DNA of 64,000 nucleotides from Candidatus Neomarinimicrobiota bacterium (GTDB lineage: Bacteria; Fidelibacterota; JAANXI01). Location: contig JAIPJS010000006.1 in the NCBI GenBank assembly GCA_021734025.1, positions 62,001 to 126,000 of the forward strand. Reading direction: 5' to 3'. Below, one piece after another: positions 35,868-46,100 of the stretch. The notes under the pieces were generated by a model. That model made no database searches, had not been told where the DNA came from, and worked only from the letters and a program-made list of their open reading frames with translations. Position numbers and translations under genes: made by a program. Within the stretch, counting starts at the first letter, position 1, and every line of letters begins with the position of its first letter.

Positions 35868-38705
35868 TTACTCCTGTCCGTTTCCGATTGTGAAATAGAA
35901 TGTTGACCCGTTTCCCGGTTCGGATTCTACCCAGATATCACCGCCATGGCGCTCAACGATTCGTTTTGTCACCGACAGTCCTATGCCTGTGCCGCCTCCG
36001 TATTCATCCTGGCCATGAAGCCGTTCAAAAATGCCAAAGATACGCTGCCGGTGCTCCGGCGCAATCCCGATTCCATTATCCTGTATTTTAAACCGCCAAA
36101 CATTTTTGACCTGTTTTGCCGAGATGTGAATTTCCGGCGGCGCATCTCCACTGTATTTCAAACCGTTTCCAATCAGGTTTTGAAAGACCTGTGCTATCTG
36201 GGTTCGGTCTACGGGCAATTCCGGCAATTCTCCCACCAACACCACGGCCGACTTTTCATCCACGGCCATTTTCATATATTCCAGCACGTCGTTCACCAGG
36301 GAATTCAGGTTTGTCTCTTCAAAAGGATTACCGCGGGTATTGACTCTGGAATACTTCAGCAGGTCAACGATCAGCGTTTTCATACGGTTGGCGCCATCCA
36401 CCGCAAACTCGATAAATTCGTCGGCATCCGAATCCAGTTGCCCCCCATATCGACGCTCCAGGAGCTGCAGATAACTGGTAACCATCCGTAGTGGTTCCTG
36501 CAGGTCATGGGATGCGACATACGCAAACTGTTCCAGCTCTTTGTTAGACCGTTCCAGCTCTTCTGAGTAGGCCTGCATCTTTTCCGAGGATTCCACCCGC
36601 TCCGTCACATCTCTGGCATTTGCCACAATACCCCGGATAGCCGGCTCGTCCAGCATATTCGACCCGGTGATCTCCATCACCCGGTAGTCCCCGGCAGCAT
36701 TCCGGATCCGAATATGTAAAGACAGTGTTTTCCCTGGCGTCTTCGCCACCTCACTCAGGGCGTTCTCCACAATCTCAGCTTCATCGGGATAGATATACTC
36801 AAAGGCCGATGTTCCCAATCGATCGTGAGGTTTATAGCCCAAAATCCTTTGAATCGAGGGACTGTCGTACTGAATTATGCCTTCAGGATTTATGACCGTA
36901 ATCAGGTCAGAAGCGTTCTGAATCATAGCCCTGAACCGCTCTTCATTTTTTTGGAGGGCCAGCTCGTACTGTTTCCGTTCCGTAATATCATGCACCGTAC
37001 CGATGCCTTTAACAGGCTCGCCATGATCATTGAAAATGATTTCCGCTTTCTCAATGACCCAGCGTTGCTCACCGTTCACCGTAATCCTGTGTTCAACGCT
37101 ATATCCGCCCCCATCGAGTGCAGTCTGCCAGGCTTGATCGACCATTGCCCGGTCTTCCGGGTGAATCCGATCCAGGAACAGGTCATAATTCATTGGTGTA
37201 TCGATCGGAACACCAAATATTCGATAAGTTTCCCCGGTCCATTCCAGAACATTGGACGGGAGATCGATATACCAGCTTCCGATATGCGCTACCTGCTGCG
37301 CACGCCGCAGCTGTTCCTCACTCTTACGGAGCTGCCGTTCTGCCTGTTTCCTCAGGGTGATCTCTTCCACTGCCCCCTCATATTGCATAACATTTCCGGC
37401 ATCATCCGTAACCGTTCTTGCGCTGTGTTGCACCCACCCTGTAGACCCATCCTTACGGCGGATCTCCACCTCATGCCTGTCTACAAGACCGTCTTTTGCC
37501 AGTTTCTCCTGCCACTTTTTACGGTCTTCAGGATTTGCATACACCTTCAGCACTTCTGTCTTCAACAATTCTTCCTGGCTGTCGAATCCAAGAATTCGGG
37601 CCAATGCCTCGTTCGCTTCCAGGAACTTTCCGTCCGACGACGTCCGGTAAAGCCCGATAGGCATGTTGTTGAACAATTCGCGATACTTCGCTTCCGATTC
37701 CTTTAGCGCCTCCTCGGTTTGCCGGGAAATGAGTGCCCGGCTGAGTGTTGATGCAATTCCATCGAGCAGGTCCTGTTCTTCCGGAATGAAAGGCTCCTCA
37801 CCGTATAAAACTGTCCGTTCCACCCGGATACTACCGGTAGTGCCATTTGGAAGTTGGAGAGCACTTTCCAGACGGGGCCCGTTTCCGGTATATCCGGATG
37901 TGACAAATTCCTGGTGACCATACACAATTTGAGCAGCGGTAGAATCCGGGTACTGCCAACCACTGGGAATGGCGGAAACGACCTCCTGGAGAATGCCGGT
38001 AAGTATCAATCCTTTCCGGCCAGCAATTTCCGTGACAGAATACATACACCGTAATTCTTTCATCCGCTCCCGAAGATCCCGGGTGTGCTTCTCCAGCCCG
38101 GTAATTATCGGATTGGTGTTCCGGATGATGAGGAAGACAGCGAGCGCAATCAGCAGAAGTGCCGACGTCCCCGCAATTCCGCCTGCGCGCAGATAAGGCT
38201 CCCGGATAGCAGCCAGGTTTACCTTGGCCACAATTCCCCAGTTCAGGGAATCGATATATCCACAGGCGCCCAAAACCTTTACACCCCGGTAATCGTGGCC
38301 GACCACAGTTCCTGAATATCCCGCCAGTGCCCGCTGCATTGGCTCACCCAGTGTAGCAGTCAGCGGGACCTGCGCCATCCGTTCCGGATACCGCAGGTCT
38401 CTGTTCATTATAAAGTGAATGGAATCCACCGTCAAAGTCCCCAGAACAAATTCGCTGCGCCGGTTGGCGGACAACGATCGTTGCTGGGCGGCTGAGACCC
38501 GAATCAGGATTTCCTCCTTCGACATACCGGAGTTACTTAATTCCTCAATGAGGAATTCCTGGTTACGTACTTTTTCCAGGAGATGGAGCTCTTCTTCCTC
38601 TATGGCCGTTTGGTATAAGAGAAAAACAGAGGAGGCTGTTATTATCAGTCCGGTGGCAGCTAATACGGCAGCAATTATCCAGATTCGTCTACGATTTCTT
38701 CCCAT
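35868..38705 (-). CDS. Membrane-bound multi-PAS histidine kinase
   Basis: 945 residues. One membrane helix at about 8-30 and another near 175-195 flank a periplasmic sensor of about 145 residues. A cytoplasmic GAF-like region is followed by three or four PAS/PAC units (RDVTERVESSEKM closes the last). The dimerisation domain has ASHDLQEPLRMVTSYL (His near 726), the variant common in phytochrome-like kinases paired with Rcp1 regulators. The ATPase domain ends DNGIGIAPEHRQRIF and GGGTGIGLSVTKRI. The start overlaps the upstream REC-only gene by 31 bases. It is expected to phosphorylate the Rcp1-like protein encoded just downstream. Confidence 0.93.
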   Translation of the reverse strand: MGRNRRRIWIIAAVLAATGLIITASSVFLLYQTAIEEEELHLLEKVRNQEFLIEELSNSGMSKEEILIRVSAAQQRSLSANRRSEFVLGTLTVDSIHFIMNRDLRYPERMAQVPLTATLGEPMQRALAGYSGTVVGHDYRGVKVLGACGYIDSLNWGIVAKVNLAAIREPYLRAGGIAGTSALLLIALAVFLIIRNTNPIITGLEKHTRDLRERMKELRCMYSVTEIAGRKGLILTGILQEVVSAIPSGWQYPDSTAAQIVYGHQEFVTSGYTGNGPRLESALQLPNGTTGSIRVERTVLYGEEPFIPEEQDLLDGIASTLSRALISRQTEEALKESEAKYRELFNNMPIGLYRTSSDGKFLEANEALARILGFDSQEELLKTEVLKVYANPEDRKKWQEKLAKDGLVDRHEVEIRRKDGSTGWVQHSARTVTDDAGNVMQYEGAVEEITLRKQAERQLRKSEEQLRRAQQVAHIGSWYIDLPSNVLEWTGETYRIFGVPIDTPMNYDLFLDRIHPEDRAMVDQAWQTALDGGGYSVEHRITVNGEQRWVIEKAEIIFNDHGEPVKGIGTVHDITERKQYELALQKNEERFRAMIQNASDLITVINPEGIIQYDSPSIQRILGYKPHDRLGTSAFEYIYPDEAEIVENALSEVAKTPGKTLSLHIRIRNAAGDYRVMEITGSNMLDEPAIRGIVANARDVTERVESSEKMQAYSEELERSNKELEQFAYVASHDLQEPLRMVTSYLQLLERRYGGQLDSDADEFIEFAVDGANRMKTLIVDLLKYSRVNTRGNPFEETNLNSLVNDVLEYMKMAVDEKSAVVLVGELPELPVDRTQIAQVFQNLIGNGLKYSGDAPPEIHISAKQVKNVWRFKIQDNGIGIAPEHRQRIFGIFERLHGQDEYGGGTGIGLSVTKRIVERHGGDIWVESEPGNGSTFYFTIGNGQE

Positions 38706-39088
38706 ACATCTCTCTCAGAGATAGCTTTCTCTTTGGCCAATTGTTCAATTTTGTTGAGCATCTCATTCAGGTGTCCGGTCTTGGTGTAAAATCCATCCGC
38801 ACCGCAGTGTTCGGCCATGGTTTTATTTAACTCATCTCCGAAAGCCGTAACGATGAAGATCCGGATATCAGGATCACGTTTTTTAACCTCAATCAGGATT
38901 TCATACCCGTTCGCCCCCGGCATCCGGATATCCAACACAGCAAGCTCCGGTTGGTGCACGATGATTTGCCGGAGTGCATCGAACCCGCCATCCGTGGCAA
39001 TCACCTTACTCACCTCTGGTATCGCTTCTATCATATCCCTGAGCCGTTCCCGAAAGGAAGCCGCATCATCTGCGATGACAATTTTCAT
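38675..39088 (-). CDS. Single-domain response regulator
   Basis: 137-residue REC protein: MKIVIADDAASFRERL at the N-terminus, phosphoacceptor Asp53 in LAVLDIRMPGANGYEIL, Thr in IVTAF, and Lys in YTKTGHL in place of the usual KP pair (Thr instead of Pro). No output domain. It overlaps the following kinase gene by 31 bases, so the pair is coupled. A GC-rich hairpin repeat (39110-39221) sits about 20 bases upstream of the ATG, within the expected leader, and may influence expression. Confidence 0.9.
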   Translation of the reverse strand: MKIVIADDAASFRERLRDMIEAIPEVSKVIATDGGFDALRQIIVHQPELAVLDIRMPGANGYEILIEVKKRDPDIRIFIVTAFGDELNKTMAEHCGADGFYTKTGHLNEMLNKIEQLAKEKAISERDVWEEIVDESG

Positions 39089-39109
39089 TCAGCACCTCGT
39101 ACTTTATTT

Positions 39110-39221
39110 GGAGCCCCCGGCTTTAACTCCACCATTAGGCGGAGTCTGGGCGGTATCCCGCCCAGAAAACCAGTCATCCACGTGTTCACACATGTGGTTT
39201 TCTGGATGGCGGGATAAAAAA
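39110..39221 (+). repeat. GC-rich hairpin repeat, copy 2
   Basis: Related to 21251-21400 by shared blocks GGAGCCCCCGGCTTTA, CCATTAGGCGGAGTCTGG and ATCCCGCCCAGAAAAC. It contains the perfect stem CTGGGCGG / CCGCCCAG around TATC, and near its right end TGGCGGGATAAAA. It lies immediately upstream of the REC-only gene. Confidence 0.65.
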
Positions 39222-39510
39222 ACGGATGCACAGGAGAGGTATATCTCGTACCCTGCGCATCCGTCCGTACCCTCAAAAGACAACCTGGTGAACTCTCAGG
39301 GAGAAAATTTACCTTGGTTCCGGCGTATCTGTTGGAATAGAATCGCCATATTCTGACAGATCCATTCCTATTTCAATGCAAGAATATATTGTGGGTAATG
39401 AGGAAGCGGTATAGGGCTAATTGTGATCTTTTTGTAGTGAAATCACTACAAACAGACAATTACTGAGATCAACCGGGTAACTTTTATGAAGTAATCCGGA
39501 AACTGTTGAA
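39222..39510. other. Intergenic region with a 22-bp dyad
   Basis: Between the REC-only gene and the NarL-type gene. The notable element is TTTGTAGTGA / TCACTACAAA at 39431-39452, a perfect dyad with a two-base AA centre. The rest is AT-rich and unremarkable. The dyad has no U-run on either side. Confidence 0.5.
39431..39452. promoter_or_regulatory. Perfect 10+2+10 palindrome, candidate operator
   Basis: TTTGTAGTGA, AA, TCACTACAAA. It is 58 bases past the stop of the NarL-type regulator gene and about 340 bases upstream of the REC-only gene start. The symmetry fits a dimeric regulator site better than a terminator; the binder is unknown. Confidence 0.45.
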
Positions 39511-40143
39511 CTACTCCACGAGTCCGTGTTGCACAGCATAATAAATTAATTCGGCATTATTCTGTAATCCCATTTTTTCGAGAATCCTGGAACGGTATGT
39601 ACTCACGGTATTGGCACTCAGGTTCAGTTGTTTGGCAATTTTATTGAGGGAGTATCCCTTCCCAATGTACTCCAGTACCTGGTATTCACGGTCGGACAGG
39701 GTTTCGTGGAGCGGCATATTCTCTTCATTCATCCAGGTGACCAGGGTCTCGGCCATACTCGATGTAATGTACTTCCGGCCGGCTGCGATATTCCGGATTG
39801 CTTTTACCAGTTCATCCGGAGCACTCCGCTTTGTCAGATACCCGGATGCGCCCGCATTCAGCGCTCTGCGGGCATACAGTTCTTCCGGATGAATACTCAG
39901 CACCAGCACAGGGAGGTCAGGGTACAGTGATTCTATCTGCTTGAGAATATCTAACCCACTGCGATCCGGCAGAGAAATATCCAAAATCACTAAATCGTAG
40001 GTCGATTCTTCCAGCAACTCCAGTACTTCGTTGCCGTATTCAGCCTCGCCGGTGACCTGAAATTCAGCCGAGGATTCGATAATCTGCTTCATACCTGCCC
40101 GGACGACGGCATGGTCGTCGCATATCAAGATCTCGGTACTCAC
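39511..40143 (-). CDS. NarL/FixJ-family response regulator
   Basis: 210 residues: REC domain with Asp55 (LVILDISLPDRSG), Ser in VLSIHPEE, and Lys in YLTKRSAPDELV, joined to a LuxR-type helix-turn-helix at about 148-205 (LSDREYQVLEYIGKGYSLNKIAKQLNLSANTV). It is a DNA-binding transcription factor activated by phosphorylation. Its ATG overlaps the end of the HisKA_3-type kinase gene by four bases, so they form a cognate pair. It is the only DNA-binding output among the signalling-island genes. Confidence 0.95.
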   Translation of the reverse strand: MSTEILICDDHAVVRAGMKQIIESSAEFQVTGEAEYGNEVLELLEESTYDLVILDISLPDRSGLDILKQIESLYPDLPVLVLSIHPEELYARRALNAGASGYLTKRSAPDELVKAIRNIAAGRKYITSSMAETLVTWMNEENMPLHETLSDREYQVLEYIGKGYSLNKIAKQLNLSANTVSTYRSRILEKMGLQNNAELIYYAVQHGLVE

Positions 40144-43031
40144 GCCTTAAATCCTTCTCCCTTCGGCATGGTGACCACAAGGGTTGTTCCGTTATCGGGA
40201 TCTCCCGTAATCACCAGTTGTCCCCCCCAGGTCTGCACCCGCTCCCGCATACTATTTATCCCCAGGGATTTTGTATTATCTATTTGGTCCTGACTAATGC
40301 CGCGACCATTGTCTTCAACTGTTAAAATGTAATCCGATTCATCTTCTGTGAGTTGTACACGAACCAGAGAGGCCTCGGCGTGCCTGATTATATTAGTCAT
40401 CGCCCCCTGGAAGATACGATATAACGAGGTTTTTTTCTCATGGGATAGTTCAGGCTCTTCGTCAGAAAAATCCAATGCATACTCAAAGCCCGCCCGACGG
40501 GCCAGTCGTGTGGTTTCCCATTCGAGGACTGCCAACAACCCCAAGTCCTCCAGCATACCCGGGTGAAGCTCAGAGGCGATGCGCTGGATCGTTGCAATAG
40601 CATCATCTATCAATGCAATCATGCTGTCAATTCTTTCTATATATTCAGTTGGGTCATCCCGGAGTTCGCGCTTAAACCAGATGGCATCAAGCTGCATGGC
40701 CGTCAACTGCTGGCCCAGTTCATCGTGGATATCCCGGCTGATTCTCCTGCGCTCTTCCTCCTGCGCACTTTGCAGGTTTCTCGCCAGACTCCGCAAACGC
40801 TCGCGGGATCGTCGAAGCTCCTGTTCCGCCTTTTTCCGCTCCGAAATATCCCGGACTACGCTCACTACACTCTTCCAGTTTCCCTTCGCATCTTCCAGGA
40901 TGGAGATAGTATGTTCCGTGGGGAAAATAGTCCCGTCTTTCTTCCGCATTCGGTATTCGGTTTCCCAGGATCCACTGGCCTGGAGCGGTTCCACTCCCAT
41001 CTCATCAAATTGGCGATAATGCTTCTCATCAACGTGGAGCATCCGGGTACTCTTGCCCAACATTTCCTCTTTGGAGTACCCAAAAATACGCTCAGTGGCG
41101 GGGTTACAAGTGATTATTTTCCGGGAATCCACCTCTACTACAATCACCGCTTCCTCCAGCGCTTCAAACGTTTCCTGGAGTAACCGCTCGGATTCGTGGA
41201 GCGCTTCTTCGGTTTCCCGGAGCTCAGTTACATCTCTGGCCACATTTAATACGGTTTCCACTTCTCCCTCATCCGAATGCTCAGGTACAAAACGAATGTG
41301 GAGATGACGATGGCCCTGGTTCGTCGCGAAATCGTATTCCGCCTGTTGTTCTTCACCGGTGCGGAAGACAGCGTCTATGTTTGTCTCAAACATCTGTACA
41401 AAGGAATTTGGCAGACCGGTTTCCCGGACTGTATTCCCAATGATTACTTCCGGCGGAATACCGATATACCGTTCGATGACGCTGTTAATAAACAAATGGC
41501 GGTACTCTCTGTCCACCCGGGAGATAACGTCCGGAACATTTTGCACCAGCGACCGATACTCTTCTTCCTGCCGCCGGAGAAGTTCTTCGGCCTCTTTCCG
41601 GCGGGTGACATCCCGGGCGACACCGATTACGCCATCGATTTGGTCACCCATGACCCTTGGAGAAAGCCGGTATTCGATTGTCAGATACGTTCTTCCACTT
41701 TTGGCCCGCACCTCAAACAGGGAGGTCTCTTCACCCCGGAGCGCCATATTAAAATAGCTTTCAAATTTGGGTAAATCATCCGGATGAATAGCCGGCTGAA
41801 ACTTCTTCCCCAGCCAATCATCGCGCGAAAACCCAAGTATATTATCAAATGCTGCACTGATAGATGTCACAGTTCCATCCGGTGCCAGGACGAAAATGAC
41901 ATCCCGGATATTATCCAGGAGTTCCTGGTATCGCCGTGACGTCTTTTGGAGACTTTCCCGCTGGGCTCCCAGGGCTTTTGTCATTTGGTCAAAATTGGCT
42001 GCCAGCTGATTGAGTTCTCCTTCACCAGGGGGTATTTCTGTCCGGGCCGAGAAATCGCCCTCCGCTACCTGCCGGGTCACCCGGATTAACTTCTTCACCT
42101 TATTAATAAACAACGTATTCCCACCAAACCAAATTGTGAGTACTACAACCGCAAAGATGCCTCCCAGCAAGATAATCTGACGCACCAGGTATTGCTGTGC
42201 GGTGGCAAATGCGTGCTCGGTTGGAATTCCAACGCTGACATATGTTTCCATTTCGTCGGGACCGAACTGGCTGAAGCTCAGCAGATATTCCCGCTGTTCC
42301 GGGCCGAGTCTGGCAGTCAGAGAACCTTCACTCAACTCCCGAATCCTGGTATACAATGCCTCATCAAACAGGTGAGCGCCGAGATGTTCCTCCGGATTCG
42401 GATAGTGGGCAATTACCGTTCCGTCCGCATCAAAGATGCTGACGAAGGTCTGTTTGGTCAGGTCCGTAATCCGGATCATCGAATTGAGCCAATTGAGCTT
42501 AATCCCGATACCAGCAACGGCCATGCTTGCTCCGCTGCTGTTTTTTATTGGGTAACCGAGCACGACAATTTGGTCGCCGGAAAAGCGTCCCGTCTGGACC
42601 TCCCCGATGGAAAATTCACCGGATTTCGCTGTCCGTTGAAACCACTCCCGATCGTTTACATTTACTTGCCTGTCCGACGGGATGGCTGAACAGATAATTT
42701 TCCCGGATGAATCTGCGAGTACGATATTGGAATAGGTCGGGTAATCCCGTATCATGCCGGTGAGCAAGCTATCACACTGGGGATGCCGGAGGTTTTTAAT
42801 CGGTGGGATATGGGACAATGCGGTCAGGAGATGCCGGGCATTCTCAATGACCCGGTTCTGCTCTTCAGACAGAATCCGAACCAGGTGAAGCGCATTTCGC
42901 CTGGAATCAATAGCCGCATGGCTTTCCAGTTCCCGGGTATTATATATGGTCAGAAAAATAGCCGGAATCAATAGAATCACGGCAAACAGCATCAGCCTGA
43001 CCCGTAAGCTGGCCAACGAGAACCACTTCAT
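40140..43031 (-). CDS. Cache-PAS sensor histidine kinase (HisKA_3/NarX type)
   Basis: 963 residues. A membrane helix at about 12-30 and another near 280-300 enclose a double-Cache periplasmic sensor with YPTYSNIVLADSSGKIICSA and VSIFDADGTVIAHYPN. A HAMP domain (VTRQVAEGDFSART) and three PAS units follow, then the HisKA_3 phosphoacceptor in RRISRDIHDELGQQL (His near 757) and a short HATPase (DNGRGISQDQIDNT). This class phosphorylates NarL-type regulators, agreeing with the coupled gene downstream. Cache sensors commonly bind small organic acids or amino acids; the ligand is unknown. Confidence 0.94.
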   Translation of the reverse strand: MKWFSLASLRVRLMLFAVILLIPAIFLTIYNTRELESHAAIDSRRNALHLVRILSEEQNRVIENARHLLTALSHIPPIKNLRHPQCDSLLTGMIRDYPTYSNIVLADSSGKIICSAIPSDRQVNVNDREWFQRTAKSGEFSIGEVQTGRFSGDQIVVLGYPIKNSSGASMAVAGIGIKLNWLNSMIRITDLTKQTFVSIFDADGTVIAHYPNPEEHLGAHLFDEALYTRIRELSEGSLTARLGPEQREYLLSFSQFGPDEMETYVSVGIPTEHAFATAQQYLVRQIILLGGIFAVVVLTIWFGGNTLFINKVKKLIRVTRQVAEGDFSARTEIPPGEGELNQLAANFDQMTKALGAQRESLQKTSRRYQELLDNIRDVIFVLAPDGTVTSISAAFDNILGFSRDDWLGKKFQPAIHPDDLPKFESYFNMALRGEETSLFEVRAKSGRTYLTIEYRLSPRVMGDQIDGVIGVARDVTRRKEAEELLRRQEEEYRSLVQNVPDVISRVDREYRHLFINSVIERYIGIPPEVIIGNTVRETGLPNSFVQMFETNIDAVFRTGEEQQAEYDFATNQGHRHLHIRFVPEHSDEGEVETVLNVARDVTELRETEEALHESERLLQETFEALEEAVIVVEVDSRKIITCNPATERIFGYSKEEMLGKSTRMLHVDEKHYRQFDEMGVEPLQASGSWETEYRMRKKDGTIFPTEHTISILEDAKGNWKSVVSVVRDISERKKAEQELRRSRERLRSLARNLQSAQEEERRRISRDIHDELGQQLTAMQLDAIWFKRELRDDPTEYIERIDSMIALIDDAIATIQRIASELHPGMLEDLGLLAVLEWETTRLARRAGFEYALDFSDEEPELSHEKKTSLYRIFQGAMTNIIRHAEASLVRVQLTEDESDYILTVEDNGRGISQDQIDNTKSLGINSMRERVQTWGGQLVITGDPDNGTTLVVTMPKGEGFKA

Positions 43032-43141
43032 AATATTGTAATTGTCGTATTTTCGTATAACGAAAGTAACATAATGCTTAAACTGGTGTCCTCAAAATTA
43101 TCGGGTGACTGCCATTGAGCGATAATTATAGAAGCAGCAGA

Positions 43142-46100
43142 CTAATTTTTTTGCAGTACGCGATTCAGTGCCTGACTTAACTCTTCCAGATTATACGGCT
43201 TGGCAACTTTCCACTGAAAACCGTACTCCTCGTAATTGGCCATAATCTGATCCGTGGAATATCCGCTGGATACCAGCATATTCGCCTCCGGATCGATATC
43301 CAGTATCTCTTCAGCAGTCACCTTCCCGCCTTTGCCGCCTGGAATAGTTAAATCCAATATAACCACATCAAAGTGCTCATTAGTATCTATTGCGTTTTTG
43401 TACAAGTGGATGGCTTCATCTCCGTCGCTGGCGGTTGTAACGTCATACCCCAATCGGGTAAGCATCTCGGAGGCAATCTCCAATACCGTTTTGTCATCGT
43501 CCATCAACAGCACTTTTCCCTCACCCGTCAAAATCTTGGCTCTGGTTTTGGTTTCAATCTCCAGCTGTTTTTCTTTCCGGGCAGGCAGGTAAATCGTCAT
43601 GGTCGTTCCCCGGCCTACCTCTGATTCTGCTTCTATTTTTCCGCCATGCTTCTGCACAATAGAGTAACAGGTCGCCAATCCCAGCCCATGCCCCATATCC
43701 TTGGTACTGAAATACGGATCGAAAATCTTTTCCAGATCCTCTTCCGGGATCCCGACACCGGAATCGGTGATGCTAATTTTGATATACGCTCCGGGAAACA
43801 GTGGTGCAGACAGCGAGGACTCCAACATAATATTTTCCGCACGGATACGAATCGTGCCACCCGATGGCATGGCCTGGTCGGCATTCAAAATGACATTGTT
43901 AATAACTTGATCAATCTGCCCCGGGTCCACTTCGGCTGCCCAGAGATCATCCGAAATTTTCAACTCATACCGGACATTCGAGCCGTGCAGGGCGAATTTC
44001 ACCGACTCCCGAAGAATATCTGCAATAGAGGAGGTCTCTTTGACCGGTGCGCCGCCTTTTGAAAATGTTAACAACTGGTTCGTCAGACTGGATGCTCGCT
44101 TGGCAGCCCGCTCCGCATTCTGGAGCAATTCGTCCACTTTATTCTGATCGCCCGTATTCAGTTTAGCTAGAGAAATATTTCCCAGAATGCCCGCAAGAAT
44201 GTTGTTAAAGTCGTGCGCAATACCACCGGCCAGCGTCCCCACCGATTCCAGTTTTCTGGACTTTAATAATTCCCGTTCCATCTGGCGCTTTTCCGTTTCA
44301 TCCCGGAAGACGAGTACTGCTCCAATCACTTTACTGTTTTCATCACTGAGCGGCGAAATACTGTCCGCGATGAGGAGCTCCCCGCCCTGCCGGGTTTTCA
44401 GAATAGTTTGCGGAGGGAGAGAAACTGACTTTCGCTGGGTGATTACCTCTCTTAAAGAATAATCAAATGGTTCATGGGTGTTTTTATTGACCAGCGGGAA
44501 AACGTCATCAAGGTTTTTGCCTTTTGCCTCCTTCTCGCTCCATCCGGTGAGCTGTTCGGCCATCTTATTCATCAGTTGAATTTGACCTTCGGTATTGGTG
44601 GTGATCACACCGTCGCCTATAGAACGCAGGGTGACCGCCAGTTGTTGGCGTTCCCGTGCCAGCTCGGCTTCCGCCCGCTTCCGATCGATGGTCATCGCCA
44701 CCTGCCTGGAGACGAAGGAGAGAATATTTTTCTCCCGTTCAAAATACCGGACTCCCGGATCGTAGCTTTGTACCGCCAGAACTCCGATAGTTTTTTGCCT
44801 GGCCTGGAGCGGAATCCCGAGCCAATCCACAGCATATTCCCCGTGAGCGACAATTTCGCCCTCTTCCACCATCCTGAGCATATCCTCGGTCGTTAAAAGA
44901 AGTGGCTCTCCCAACTCCATAACATATTCTGTAATGCCCCCTCCCGGTTTCCGGGAGAAGGCACCCTGGTATTCGGTTTTTTCGTCCACGAAATATGGGA
45001 ATCTCAGCAGATTTTCTTCAGGATCGTATAGCGAAATATAAAAATTCTTTGCCGGCATCAGGTTTTGGATAATTTCATGAATCCGCTTGTACACCTCATC
45101 CAGCGTCTCCGTGGTGTGGACAATTTCCGAAATCTGGAATACTGCGGATTGCACCAATTCCCCGCGTTTCCGCTCGGTGATATCGAACGCCGTCCCCAGC
45201 TGGGCTGTTTTACCGTGGTATTCGATTTCGGTGGCTGTAAAATCGATCCATCGCTCCTGACCATCTTTGGTGGTAATCCGGAATTCCATCCTTCCCCCCG
45301 GTTGATTCTCCCTGGATTCCGAAGCCAATATCCTGGAGAGGTGCTCCTTGTATTCTTCGGCAACTAGGACCGACAATTGTATCCGGGACAACTCGGCAGA
45401 AGAATACCCGGTGAGCTCAGTCAATGCCTTATTTCCGTAAACAAACGAATCGTCTTGGAAAATCAATATGGCGGAAGAGGCAGTTTCGGTCAGCGCCCGG
45501 AATTTTTCCTCGCTCTCCCGAAGCGCCTGTTCGGCATTCTTCTGTTCGGTAATATCTTGTTGGGTTCCCCAAATTCGGGTGATGGATCCGTTCTTTTCAA
45601 TCCCCACCAGACTGTTGTTGAATATATGCTCTTCGCCTTGCAGGTCTTTTTCGTGTGTGATTTCGTTGGTCAGTTTAAACCCGTTTTCGAAAAATTTTTT
45701 AATGTAGGCGAGATTGTCCGGATCTTCCGGCGGTAACAGATCACTCAACCTGGCTCCGATGAGATCATCTTTGTTCTCATACCCGTACATTCGTGCCATG
45801 GCATCGTTACATTCGGCCAGATGCGCTGAATTATAAGCCGTAGTCAGATGCTCTTCCACAGAGCTTTCTATTGGAATAGTATCCTCAATCTCAAACCGCC
45901 ATATACCTTCATTGCTGTTCTCAATAAATGCCCGATACCGTTCTTCAGAGGCTTCAAGAGCTCGCTGCATTGAACGCGTTTCAGTGACCTCTTTGCCATA
46001 AATATAGACGTAACCAGACTCAGGTTGCGGGGCAAAGAGCAGGGAATATATTGACTCATCAGTCTCCACTATAGCTTCGATATTTTCTCCTGAGTCGCAT

